Shown piece after piece: positions 31,035-40,400 of a stretch of 64,000 nt of DNA. The translations under genes and the position numbers were made by a program. Under the pieces are notes generated by a model. The model saw only the letters and a program-made list of their open reading frames with translations, did not search any database and was not told where the DNA came from. Source of the DNA: SZUA-252 sp035716005 (GTDB lineage: Bacteria; Eisenbacteria; RBG-16-71-46; SZUA-252); the NCBI GenBank assembly GCA_035716005.1, contig DASTKG010000129.1:1-64000 (forward strand). The letters are read 5' to 3'. The stretch's first letter is position 1. Every line of letters starts with the position of its first letter.

Positions 31035-32396
31035 ATGACTCCGCGCCATCCAGGACCGATCCTCGCGATCCTGCTCCTCGCCCTCGGCCTGGGCGCCCGG
31101 ACAGCCGGCGCCCAGTACGCCAATCCGGGAATGCCCGGACCCGAAGGCTCCGCCCCCCCCGGCACCAGCCCCACCCGGCCACGCTTCGCGGTCGACGCGG
31201 CGCTTCAGCCGGGGGAAGGCGCCGCGGAGGTCCGGATCGACTACCGCATGGGGCGGGACGAACTCCTCTTCGAGCGCTCGGGCGGGGGCTACCGGGCGGC
31301 CTACGAGGTGCGGGTCATCTTCTATAAGGCGAAGGGGGGCGATCAGGTTACCGGCGACACCTTCGAAAGGAGCCTTCGCGTCAAGAGCTACGCCGACACC
31401 CGGCTTCGGGGCGCCGACGTGATCGATCACGTCTCCCTGCGCGTCCCGCCCGGCAAGTACCGGGTGCAGGTGGTGATCACCGATCTCATCGCCGAACGAA
31501 TGTCGGGGACGGAGATCCCGTTCGAGGTGCAGGAGGCGGCGCAAAGCCAGCTCTGGTTCAGCGATCTCTCGCTCGGAACCGTCGCGGACTCTTCCGGTTC
31601 CGGGGTCGACCTCCGGTCGCGATTCGTCCCCGTTCCGTCCAGACGATTCGGGCTCGATCTGGTTCAGATGGCCGTTCTCGGGGAGATCGTAGACGGCCGC
31701 GCCGCCCCGGCCGACAGCGCTCAAGAGAGCTATCGGATCGGCGTGCGGGTCACGAACGAACTCCAGGAACAAGTCTGGAAAGGAGATACGACGTTGGTCC
31801 GAGGCGGGCCGCGGACTCCTTTCCTTCTCCGCCCTCGGCTCCGGGGGCTCGAGGCCGGATCGTATCGGATCGCGCTCGAGATGCTTCAACCCTCCATCAC
31901 GCTTCCCGGCAAGAAGAAGCCCGTGACGATCCGAAGGGAGCGAGCCTTCGACGTGGAGCAGACTTCCGAGAATCTCGCCTGGGACACGAGGACCTCCTTG
32001 GAGGTGCTCCGCTACATCGCGTCCGAGGACGAGAAGAACGAGATGGACCGACTCGATGGCCCCGATGCGCGAAAGGCGTTCTGGGAGTCGTTCTGGCGGC
32101 GGCGCGACCCGACGCCCGAGACGGATCGGAACGAGCAGCAGGAAGAGTTCTACCGGCGGGTCCAGTATGCGAATCAACACTTCAGCGCCGGTATCGCCGG
32201 ATGGCGCACCGACATGGGGCGGATCTACATACGGCTCGGCGCGCCGGACGAGGTCGTTCGGAATCCATTCAACTTCGATCGCCCGCCCGAGGAGATTTGG
32301 TACTACTACCAAAGCCAGCGTCGCTACGTCTTCATCGACCGCGACGGATTCGGTCGATTCGAGAAGGACGACAAGCTGAGCAGTGTCGAGGAATAG
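31035..32396 (+). CDS. GWxTD-domain secreted protein
   Basis: A 453-residue protein with a signal peptide (about 9-26, ending AGAQ). The N-terminal half is beta-rich; the C-terminal GWxTD domain has GWRTDMGRIYIRLGAPDEV with the signature at about 389-393, preceded by ARKAFWESFWRRRDPTPET. The domain is common in FCB bacteria and its biochemical role is not known to me. It lies 16 bases after the LVIVD gene, so the two probably share a transcript. It ends close to the CRP-like site of the next unit. Confidence 0.88.
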   Translation: MTPRHPGPILAILLLALGLGARTAGAQYANPGMPGPEGSAPPGTSPTRPRFAVDAALQPGEGAAEVRIDYRMGRDELLFERSGGGYRAAYEVRVIFYKAKGGDQVTGDTFERSLRVKSYADTRLRGADVIDHVSLRVPPGKYRVQVVITDLIAERMSGTEIPFEVQEAAQSQLWFSDLSLGTVADSSGSGVDLRSRFVPVPSRRFGLDLVQMAVLGEIVDGRAAPADSAQESYRIGVRVTNELQEQVWKGDTTLVRGGPRTPFLLRPRLRGLEAGSYRIALEMLQPSITLPGKKKPVTIRRERAFDVEQTSENLAWDTRTSLEVLRYIASEDEKNEMDRLDGPDARKAFWESFWRRRDPTPETDRNEQQEEFYRRVQYANQHFSAGIAGWRTDMGRIYIRLGAPDEVVRNPFNFDRPPEEIWYYYQSQRRYVFIDRDGFGRFEKDDKLSSVEE

Positions 32397-32422
32397 CCCT
32401 GCAAGTCGTTGATTTGCAATGA

Positions 32423-32442
32423 CTTGTGAATATATTCACAAG
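32423..32442 (+). promoter_or_regulatory. CRP-like operator, perfect 20-bp palindrome
   Basis: CTTGTGAATATATTCACAAG is a perfect palindrome containing TGTGA, six bases, TCACA, the classic CRP-type core. It is AT-rich in a GC-rich region and sits just upstream of the TTGACA promoter at 32450. Its centre would be near position -52 relative to the predicted transcription start. A Crp/Fnr regulator is encoded at 5246-6010, but nothing links it to this site directly. A second, imperfect dyad CAAGTC/GACTTG (32402-32407, 32421-32426) overlaps it. Confidence 0.75.
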
Positions 32443-32449
32443 ATTCTGT

Positions 32450-32478
32450 TTGACACGCTCCGTGGGTTCACCTACCGT
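32450..32478 (+). promoter_or_regulatory. Promoter of the outer-membrane barrel gene
   Basis: A perfect TTGACA, 17 bases, TACCGT. It lies eight bases after the CRP-like palindrome and about 250 bases before the start codon, implying a leader of about 240 bases. Confidence 0.65.
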
Positions 32479-32484
32479 GCGGCC

Positions 32485-32724
32485 GAATTTGAAAGGGGCG
32501 GCACAGACCGGGGCGCAAGGCTTTGAAGGAGTTGTGCGCCACGGGTTTGTGTGAACAGCCAGAACGAAAATTCAACGGAAAGGGGGTGGAGAGCGGAAGG
32601 TCCAACGAGCAGGAAATGCTCCATCGGATCTCCCCGGGTCTCCGTACGCCATCGCAGTTCAAGTGACCCGGGCGCTAGGACCCCGGATGGGCTGGGGTCC
32701 AACCAACCAAGGAGGTTAAATCAG
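32485..32724 (+). ncRNA. Hairpin-rich 5' leader, candidate cis-regulatory RNA
   Basis: Most of the 328-base gap 32397-32724 is this leader. Four hairpins follow one another: GGCGCA/TGCGCC (32512-32517, 32535-32540), GAGCA/TGCTC with loop GGAAA (32607-32621), CCCGGGTC/GACCCGGG (32633-32640, 32665-32672) and GGACCCC/GGGGTCC (32678-32684, 32694-32700). Then comes the Shine-Dalgarno AAGGAGG at 32709-32715. I could not match it to a known riboswitch class. A thermosensor, protein-binding leader or mRNA stabiliser are options. Confidence 0.45.
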
Positions 32725-34065
32725 ATGTTTCAGCGCAAGCTGATTGCGGTTCTCAGCGTCGTCGCCCTTTTCGCCGTGACGGCGGGCACGGGCCATGCGT
32801 CGCTTTCCCGTGTTGAGAGTATGGGACTCGGCAGTCCGGTGCTCAGCCAGCTCACCGAAGACTACGTGAACATCTACGCGTTCCCGGCTTCGGTCGTTCG
32901 TCAGAACAATCTCGTGTTCGCCGAGTTCGGCAACAACCCTGGCGGCTCCGTGAATTCGGTGAATCCCCAGGATCAGAGCTTCACGCTCGTCAAGAACTTC
33001 CCGCGCATCGGCGTGATCTCGCTCCAGATGAAGCAGAGCGCCCAGAATCTCAATAGCGGCCCGGCCTCCTCGTCGAGCCAGCTGCAGAACAACGCGAACA
33101 ACGAGTGGTTCGACCTGATCTGGGGCAAGGCATTCTCGAAGATGGACTTCGCGATCCGCCTCGACGTGACGAACTCCTCGTTCGAAGAGACCGATGTGAC
33201 CGGCGGCGTCACCACCACGTACAAGGCGAAGGGCATCGACTTCTCCTTCGATCCCTATCCGTTCGGCGGCGGCAACTACTTCCCGGGCTCCATCGACGAC
33301 AACGGCGTCGAATTGAATACCATGGGGATCACGCCGTCCCTTTCGCTGCACATGTCCAACGACAACCGCCTCGACCTCGCGGCCACGTATCGTACCTATA
33401 GCCTCGACCGGTCGAACAACGCCACGCCGACGGCCCAGAAGTGGGAAGACGGCGGCAACGCGTCGTACGCCTTGAACGCCCGCTACTTCATGAACAAGAG
33501 CGATGCCAGCCAGTGGTACCTCGCCGGCTGGTACCGGACCGACGACCTCTCGTGGGAAGTCACGGGTTACGATCCGGCGGTCGTCACGGCCGACGAGACG
33601 TACAAGAGCTACGGGATCGGCATCTCCAACAACCTGAAGGTCAACGACAACAACCTCCTCGTCTGGGGTCTCTCGGTGTGGGAGGCGAAGCACGAGTACA
33701 GCCGCGGCGACAACCAGGGCGGCGCGTTCGACGTCAAGGAGTGGACCGACAAGACGACGATGCTCCCGGTCCTGTTCGCGGGCTTCGAGACGCAGGCCAC
33801 GAGCTGGCTGAAGCTCCGCGTCGGCGGCAACAACTCGATCATGAGCTACGAGGAGGATGCCAGCGACTTCATCTCGCCGGCGAACTCGTACAATCAGAAG
33901 CAGGATTTCACCAGCTTCGATCTCACGCTCGGTGCCGGCATCCGGTTCAACAACCTCGATGTCGACATGACGATGAACGAGGGCTTCCCGTTCTCCGGCG
34001 GCTACATCCTGTCGGGCGATCAGTCGACGCCGCTCACGCGCGTGTCGGCCACGTACCACTTCTAG
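32725..34065 (+). CDS. Orphan outer-membrane beta-barrel protein
   Basis: A 446-residue protein: Sec signal about 1-24 (LIAVLSVVALFAVTAGTGHA), then alternating hydrophobic/polar strands and a C-terminal aromatic strand ending SATYHF, the usual outer-membrane insertion signal. I do not recognise a named family. Asn and Asp are abundant and the base composition is lower in GC than that of many neighbours (37 of 60 in row 33061, against 50 of 60 in row 16261). With a perfect -35 box, a strong Shine-Dalgarno, an operator and terminators behind it, this looks like a regulated, abundant porin-like protein. The ATG 32725 is set by GGAGG nine bases upstream. Confidence 0.8.
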   Translation: MFQRKLIAVLSVVALFAVTAGTGHASLSRVESMGLGSPVLSQLTEDYVNIYAFPASVVRQNNLVFAEFGNNPGGSVNSVNPQDQSFTLVKNFPRIGVISLQMKQSAQNLNSGPASSSSQLQNNANNEWFDLIWGKAFSKMDFAIRLDVTNSSFEETDVTGGVTTTYKAKGIDFSFDPYPFGGGNYFPGSIDDNGVELNTMGITPSLSLHMSNDNRLDLAATYRTYSLDRSNNATPTAQKWEDGGNASYALNARYFMNKSDASQWYLAGWYRTDDLSWEVTGYDPAVVTADETYKSYGIGISNNLKVNDNNLLVWGLSVWEAKHEYSRGDNQGGAFDVKEWTDKTTMLPVLFAGFETQATSWLKLRVGGNNSIMSYEEDASDFISPANSYNQKQDFTSFDLTLGAGIRFNNLDVDMTMNEGFPFSGGYILSGDQSTPLTRVSATYHF

Positions 34066-34083
34066 AACCAGGCGAAAGACTCC

Positions 34084-34140
34084 CGGGGCCTTCGAGCCCC
34101 GACGAATCGAGGGCCGCTCGGCGAATCCGCCGGGCGGCCC
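34084..34140 (+). terminator. Tandem terminator hairpins after the barrel gene
   Basis: Two GC stems follow the stop: CGGGGC/GCCCCG with loop CTTCGA (34084-34101) and GGGCCGC/GCGGCCC (34111-34117, 34134-34140), then TTCGCCGTTTCG. They would isolate the barrel gene from the next unit, which has its own promoter. Confidence 0.65.
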
Positions 34141-34165
34141 TTCGCCGTTTCGGGCGCAAATGCCC

Positions 34166-34194
34166 TTGACAGCCCCCTCCCGCGTTCATACCTT
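34166..34194 (+). promoter_or_regulatory. Promoter of the TonB-dependent receptor unit
   Basis: TTGACA, 17 bases, TACCTT, almost the same boxes as the barrel promoter. No CRP-like palindrome is present here. Confidence 0.65.
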
Positions 34195-34200
34195 GACCCT

Positions 34201-34440
34201 CAAAGGGGTGCAACTCGTTGCGGCGCAGGAGGACTCCCCCTCGCCGTTAAAACTCGTCATCAGCGTGAAGGAGGCCGATAGAGGGAAAGGGCCGGTTTTC
34301 GTGGATCCCAGCCGAAGGAGGGGCCCCGGGATGGGGCGACGGGCTAGACGGCGGAGGCCGCCGCGCGGCGAGAGCCGTGAAACCAGGGAAGGAGTGACCC
34401 TCGAATGGCGCTTCCACAGCAGTTGAGGGGAGGGCGAATA
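34201..34440 (+). other. Long 5' leader of the TonB receptor gene
   Basis: The gap 34066-34440 holds terminators, a promoter and this leader of about 240 bases. It contains a CGGCGG/CCGCCG hairpin (34349-34354, 34358-34363) and several purine-rich stretches. It shows no B12-box or other riboswitch signature that I recognise, and no visible similarity to the preceding leader. An upstream in-frame ATG at 34405 has its own GGAAGGAG. Confidence 0.35.
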
Positions 34441-37389
34441 ATGAATCGACCTCGGTCGCGGCGTTGGCTAGGCGTCGCCATGATGTCCATGGCGGTCGCC
34501 GTTTTTATTTCCGGCGTCGCCTGGGCGGGCACCACGGGCCAAATCTCCGGCACCGTCCGCGACGGCAAGACCGGAGACCCGCTCGCGATGGTGAGCATCT
34601 CGATCCCGGAGCTGAAGCGGGGCGCGGTCTCCGACGCGCAGGGAAACTTCTTCATCGTCAACCTTCCGGCGGGCAAGTACAGCGTCCGGGCCTCCCTCCT
34701 CGGCTTCGTGCCGCAGCTGCGGCAGGAGGTCCAGGTCTTCCCGGACTTCGTCACCAAGCTCGACTTCGCCATGGAATCGACCGTTTTGCAGAACGTGAAA
34801 GAGGTCGAGGTGAAGGCGGAGCGCCCGCTGATCCAGAAGGACGTCACCGGGACCACGAAGTTCCTCGGCGGCGATGAAATCCGCAACCAGCCGCTCCGCG
34901 GCTATCAGGACGCGGTCGCCCAGCAGTCGGGCGTCGTGAACTTCAAGCTCAACATCGACAACGAGGCCAACAACCAGAACACCCTGATCATCCGCGGCGG
35001 CCGCCCGAACGAGGTCGCGTACTTCGTCGACGGGTTCTCGCAGCAGGATCCCCTCACCGGCAATTCCACGACGCGCATCAACACCGACGCCATCGAGGAG
35101 GTGGTCGTCCAGGCCGGCGGGTTCAACGCCGAGTACGGACGCATCAACTCGGGCGTGGTGAACGTCGTGACGAAGGAAGGGACCGAGCAGTACTTCGGAT
35201 CGGCGGAGGCGGTTTCCGACTTCCTCGGATTGGGCTCGGAAAGCCGCGACAACAACATCTACTCGTTCTCGATCGGGGGCCCCTGGGCGCCCAACTTCAA
35301 GAAGGGGAGCTTCTACTTCTCGGGCGAGCGCCAGTACAACAGCGACCGGAATCCCTCCTCCGTCACGGAGGACATGGTCTACTCGCTGGAGCCGAACTCG
35401 ATGTACGCCGACGGCATCCTGCCGGGCAACAGCAGCAGCGCCTGGTCCACCGTGGGCAAGCTGACGTACAAGCCCTCCCCGCTTCAGACCCTCAAGTTGG
35501 GCGGGACTTGGAACAAGGAAGACTGGCAGCAGTACGTGAACTCGTACCGCTTCAACCTGAATCACACGCCCCGCTACGAGGACAACAACCAGTCGATCTT
35601 CGCCACGTGGAATCACAGCCTGAACAGCTCGTCGTACTACGAGGTCAAGGGCAACTACTTCATGACGGAGCGGAAGCGCGGGGACGGCGTCTATTTCGAC
35701 AATCTGAAGGGGTACGCCCGGCCGAGCGGGAATCCGGCCTACGATCCGAGCGAGGCGCTCTTCTGGTACGGCGCGAACGACCTCGACTCGAACGGCGACC
35801 CGGTCGGCGAGCACGTCTTCGACGACTACCTGCATCGGAAATCGTCGTACTTCGGCGTCGCGGTCAACTACGCGAATCAGACCTCGAAGGACTTCCAGCT
35901 GAAGGCGGGCGGCGACTACCAGAAGCACAAGCTCCGCTACTACGACCACTACTTCCCGGTGCAGCTCTACGACGCGAACGGGAATCCGGACAACATCCGG
36001 GACGTCGACCACTACGGATACGACGCGCTGGGGAACGAGCTCGACGAAGGGGACGACTTCACCGACTCGAACGGAAACGGCAGCTACGACGCCGGCGAGC
36101 CGTTCGACGACCGGAACGGCAACGGCATCTACGACAACCCGCTCGACAAGCCCAAGACCCCCACGGTCGCATCGCTCTACGTGCAGGGGAAGTACGAGCG
36201 GCTGGGCTTGGTCCTGAACGCGGGGCTCCGCTACGACTACCTCACGCCGTCGACGAAAGCCCTGAAGAGCGAGACGACGCCGCTCGATCCGGACGGCGGC
36301 GGCGACGGACGGCTTCAGGAGACGGACCTCCAGGATTCGAAGGTCTACAACCGGCTCAGCCCGCGCCTCGGCGTCGGCTTCCCGGTGAGCGATCAGACGC
36401 TGGTCCACGTCAACTACGGGCAGTTCTTCCAGCAGCCGAACCTCCAGGATCTCTACGTCAGCTACGCCTTCCTGGAGCACAAGCTCCGCACCGGCGGCTA
36501 CTTCGTGGGCTTCGGAAACCCGAACTTGAAGCCGGAGGAGACGACGGCCTACGAGCTGGGGATCAGCCACACCCCGACGGACCGGTCGCGGATCGAGGCG
36601 ACGGCCTACTACAAGGACGTGAAGGATCTCGTCGAGATCACCAACATCCCCTCGTCGCCGAACGCGTTCTCGTCGTACCAGAACCGCGACTTCGCGACGA
36701 TCAAGGGGTTCGACGTCGCCTACACGCTCCGCCGCGTCGGCCTCGTCTCCATGACCGCGAACTACAGCCTCTCGTGGGCGATGGGAACCGGCTCGGTCTC
36801 CCAGACGCAGCGGAACATCGCCTGGACCGCGAGCCAGCCGCCGAAGATGTCCCAGCCGCTCGCCTTCGACCAGCGGCACAAATTCGCCATGAACTTCGAC
36901 TTCCGGTACGACAAGGGGCAGGGACCCACGTGGGGCGGCAAGAAGCTTCTCGAAAACGCGGGGCTCAACATCCTCCTGAACGCCGCCAGCGGCACGCCCT
37001 ACACGCCGACCGACGTCTACAACGAGGTCACGCTGGCCGCGGTGGCCACGCAGCCGACCGGCCCTCTCAACAGCCGCTACGGCCCCTGGACCTTCCAGAT
37101 CGACGCCAAGCTCAACAAGAGCATCCCGCTCGCGGGACAGAATCTGGAGATCTACGTCTGGGCGCTCAACATCTTCAATCGTGACAACGTGACGAACGTA
37201 TACACGGGGACCGGGAGCGCCTCGACGACCAATTTCATCAACACACCGCAGGGGGAGGCCTTCTTGGCCCAGAACGCGGGGACCTACGGCGAGGACGTCG
37301 CGAAGGAACGCTACCGTCTTGCGGAGACCGATCCGACGCTCCACTCGATTCCGCGGATGGTTCGCTTCGGCGCCCGGGTCAACTTCTGA
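34441..37389 (+). CDS. TonB-dependent outer-membrane receptor with CarboxypepD-like N-terminal domain
   Basis: A 982-residue receptor: signal (about 1-29), a carboxypeptidase-regulatory-like domain (about 33-115, TGQISGTVRDGKTGDP), a plug domain (about 135-260, IIRGGRPNEVAYFVDGF and EVVVQAGGFNAEYGRINSG, given as parts of the plug) and a 22-strand-type barrel ending VRFGARVNF. This is the SusC-like/FCB receptor layout for uptake of large ligands. An extracellular-loop position carries two DxNGNGxYD repeats (36052-36141) shared with the next gene. GGGGAGGG sets ATG 34441. The substrate is unknown. Confidence 0.93.
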   Translation: MNRPRSRRWLGVAMMSMAVAVFISGVAWAGTTGQISGTVRDGKTGDPLAMVSISIPELKRGAVSDAQGNFFIVNLPAGKYSVRASLLGFVPQLRQEVQVFPDFVTKLDFAMESTVLQNVKEVEVKAERPLIQKDVTGTTKFLGGDEIRNQPLRGYQDAVAQQSGVVNFKLNIDNEANNQNTLIIRGGRPNEVAYFVDGFSQQDPLTGNSTTRINTDAIEEVVVQAGGFNAEYGRINSGVVNVVTKEGTEQYFGSAEAVSDFLGLGSESRDNNIYSFSIGGPWAPNFKKGSFYFSGERQYNSDRNPSSVTEDMVYSLEPNSMYADGILPGNSSSAWSTVGKLTYKPSPLQTLKLGGTWNKEDWQQYVNSYRFNLNHTPRYEDNNQSIFATWNHSLNSSSYYEVKGNYFMTERKRGDGVYFDNLKGYARPSGNPAYDPSEALFWYGANDLDSNGDPVGEHVFDDYLHRKSSYFGVAVNYANQTSKDFQLKAGGDYQKHKLRYYDHYFPVQLYDANGNPDNIRDVDHYGYDALGNELDEGDDFTDSNGNGSYDAGEPFDDRNGNGIYDNPLDKPKTPTVASLYVQGKYERLGLVLNAGLRYDYLTPSTKALKSETTPLDPDGGGDGRLQETDLQDSKVYNRLSPRLGVGFPVSDQTLVHVNYGQFFQQPNLQDLYVSYAFLEHKLRTGGYFVGFGNPNLKPEETTAYELGISHTPTDRSRIEATAYYKDVKDLVEITNIPSSPNAFSSYQNRDFATIKGFDVAYTLRRVGLVSMTANYSLSWAMGTGSVSQTQRNIAWTASQPPKMSQPLAFDQRHKFAMNFDFRYDKGQGPTWGGKKLLENAGLNILLNAASGTPYTPTDVYNEVTLAAVATQPTGPLNSRYGPWTFQIDAKLNKSIPLAGQNLEIYVWALNIFNRDNVTNVYTGTGSASTTNFINTPQGEAFLAQNAGTYGEDVAKERYRLAETDPTLHSIPRMVRFGARVNF
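36052..36141 (+). repeat. Two 15-residue DxNGNGxYDxGEPF-type repeats in the receptor
   Basis: Two adjacent 45-base units encode DDFTDSNGNGSYDAG and EPFDDRNGNGIYDNP. Asp/Asn/Gly spacing resembles Ca2+-binding loops of EF-hand or thrombospondin type 3 repeats. The same unit recurs four times in the next gene. Confidence 0.7.
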
Positions 37390-37423
37390 CGACTGAACTC
37401 GTAGGCTAAGGAGGGCCGAAAGG

Positions 37424-40400
37424 ATGCAATCCATGACGTGGCGGGGAAGGTGGGTGGGCGTGGCCGTGCTCGCGATCGCGCTCGCCGCTCCCGATGCGAT
37501 CGCGGCGCCGCGGAGCGGCTACGCGCACAGAGCGCGCATGCCCAAACGGGCGGCCGCCCTGATCGACAACACGACTCATATGGACGTGAACAACATCGAC
37601 ATGTTCGTGACGAATCACGGCTCCATCGCGTACGACCTCACGACCGGCAATTCCGGCCTCATCTACCCGAAGGGCGGCACGCGCACCGCTGTCTACGCGG
37701 CCGGGCTCTGGGTGGGGGCCAAGGTGGGCGGCGAGACGCGCGTGGCGGTCGGGGAATACGATCAGGAATTCACGCCGGGCCCCATGGTCGGCGGGACCTA
37801 CCAGGCCGACAATCCCGGCTTCAAGAACTTCCGCATCGTCCGAGGCGAGACGATGAGCCCGGCGGACACCGCCCTCTACTTCGCGCAAGGGGGGCCGCGG
37901 GACGGTTTCGGAAACCCGCTCCTTCTCGGTGACGCCACGCTCTGGAGCGTCTTCAACGACGCCGATCCGGGCGTCCACGCGAACGGCGCCGGAAGCACGG
38001 CGCCGCTCGGGCTGGAGGTCCAGCAAACGGTCTTCGCCTTCAACCGCTCGGGCGCTCTCGGGAACACCATCTTCGTGAAATGGAAATTCATCAACAAGGG
38101 CGGGAACACGCTCGACAGCACCTACTGCTCGGTCTGGTCCGATCCCGATCTCGGCGGGTTCACCGACGACCTGGTCGGGTGCGACACGACGCTCAGCCTC
38201 GGGTACTGCTACAACGCGACCAACTCGGACGGACAGTACGGAGGCAGCCCGCCGGCCGTGGGCTTCGACTTCCTGCAGGGGCCGATCGTTCCCAACGGCG
38301 CCGTGAACGACACGCTGGGGATGGCGTCGTTCAACAAATACATCAACGGCACCGACCCCGCCTCGCAGGACGAGACCTACAACTTCATGCAGGGTCTCCA
38401 GCGGGACGGCTCGCCTCTCCACGTCAACGACGATCCGCTTCAGCCCGTCACGACCTTCCAGGTCCCGGGCGATCCGGTCACCGGGAGCGGGTGGCTCGAC
38501 TCGAACCCGAACGACCGGCGCCTGATGCTCTCCGCGGGGCCCTTCACGATGCTGCCGGGCGACTCGCAGGAGGTCGTGGCGGCCATCATCATCGGCCAGG
38601 GTTCCGATCGACTCTCGTCGATCACGCAGCTGAAGCAGGCGGACGCCCTGGCCCAGGAGGTCTTCGATCTCGGCTTCGACATCTGCCCGCCGCCGCCCTC
38701 TCCGACGGTCTACGCGCAGCCGCTGGAGCGGGGCGTCCGGCTGGTTTGGGGCTCGGAACCGACCGGATTCCAGTGCTCCCGGCCGCAGCTGAATCAGGAC
38801 TACGGGTTCGAAGGGTTCCGCGTCTGGCAGATGTCCTCGAACGATCCGAACTCCGATCCGACCGTGATCGCCACGTACGACGAAGTGAACGGCGTCACGA
38901 ACCTCTACTCGGACGAATTGGGGCCGACGGGGAACTTCGAGCGAAAATTGAAGGTGGTCGGCACCGACTCGGGGCTGTCGTTCCAGCTCGACATCACGGA
39001 CGACGCGATCCTGGGCGGCCAGCTGGTGAACAACAAGGACTACTTCTACGCCGTCACCGCGTACTCGTACGACCGCAACAAGACCGACCCGTACGTCGCC
39101 GGGGGCGGCTCGGTGGGGATCGTCACGGACGTTCTCGAGAGCGCGCGGAACGTGATCACGATCGCCCCGAAGACCAGCAGCGCGGTCTTCACCACCCCCA
39201 CGACGGCCGTCAGCACCGGACCGCTCAACATCGACGGCTTCGTCGACGTGAACCAGCTGGTTCAGAACGACATCACCGGCGACACGTATCGTGTGACCTT
39301 CGACGACCAGGAGCGCTGGTCCCTCCTGAACGTCACCACCAACACGTCCATCTTCCCGGAGCCGTTCACCGACACGAACGGCAACACCACCTGGGATGAC
39401 GCGGAGCCCTTCGTCGACCAGAACAACAACGGCGCCTACGATGTCGGCGAGCCCTTCACGGACACGAACGGGAACACCCTCTACGACCCCGCCGAGCCGT
39501 TCGTCGACATTTCCGGCAACGGCAAGTGGGACGACGTCCAGCCCAACGTGAGCGGCGGGTTCGACAACCCCGTCTCGCAGGGCGTGATGGTCCGTCCGAC
39601 CGCGCCGCGCGGCGTCGTGACCTTCGGCGAGTTGGCCCCCGACAGTTCGCTCCTGCCGATGGACGCGGGCGAGCTGGACGCCACGGGCACCTGGCACTTC
39701 CTCAACCGGGGCGATCCGAGCGTCTACAACTTCCTCTACCCGGACAACCACGACTACGAGATCCGCTTCCTTCCCGACACGACCCAGTACTGCTGGCTCT
39801 GGGGAAGCGGCGAAGTCTCGTTCGTGGCGACCTTCAAGGTGCCGTTCCAGGTTTGGGACCTGGGCCTCAACAGCCTGAGCGACCCCTCCGACGACGTGCA
39901 GCTCTCGGTGATGGCGCGCGATCGGAACCTGGGCGGGCTGCCGGACGGGCGGTGGAACTGGGTCGACCGACTTTACATCCGGAAGATTCCCTACGCCGAC
40001 GTCGACTGGGACACGACGGGGGGGGCGCCGAATCCGCTCACGAAGTCGACCGACTACGTGCCGGACGGCACGGATCAGGTCGTCGGCGGATGGCAGCCCG
40101 AGCTCGACGACACCCTCTACACGCTCGAGTGGCCCCAGGCGACGACCGTGCGCATCATCAACCAGCGATTCAGCAGCGCGGACGCGTACGAGTTCACGAC
40201 GGTGAAGGTCGGGGCGACACCCGGAGACGTGGTGGGCCGGGACGTGAACAAGATCCTCGCCGTGCCGAATCCCTACTACGGGCACTCGAAGTACGAGCTG
40301 ACGCAATTCGACCGGGTCATGAAGTTCACGAACATCCCGGCGTCGCACAAGGTCACGATCCGGATCTTCAATCTGGGCGGCGATCTGGTGCGGGTGATCA

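Noticed and set aside
32485..32724. c-di-GMP (GEMM) riboswitch
   Set aside because: GCACAG and GCGCAAGGC vaguely recall the class, but the paired elements and GAAA tetraloop/receptor order do not fit.
34160..34426. Small open frame inside the leader gap
   Set aside because: It overlaps the promoter and leader, has no Shine-Dalgarno and no recognisable product.
34201..34440. Cobalamin riboswitch before the TonB receptor
   Set aside because: No B12-box-like GCCACTG or associated core was found.
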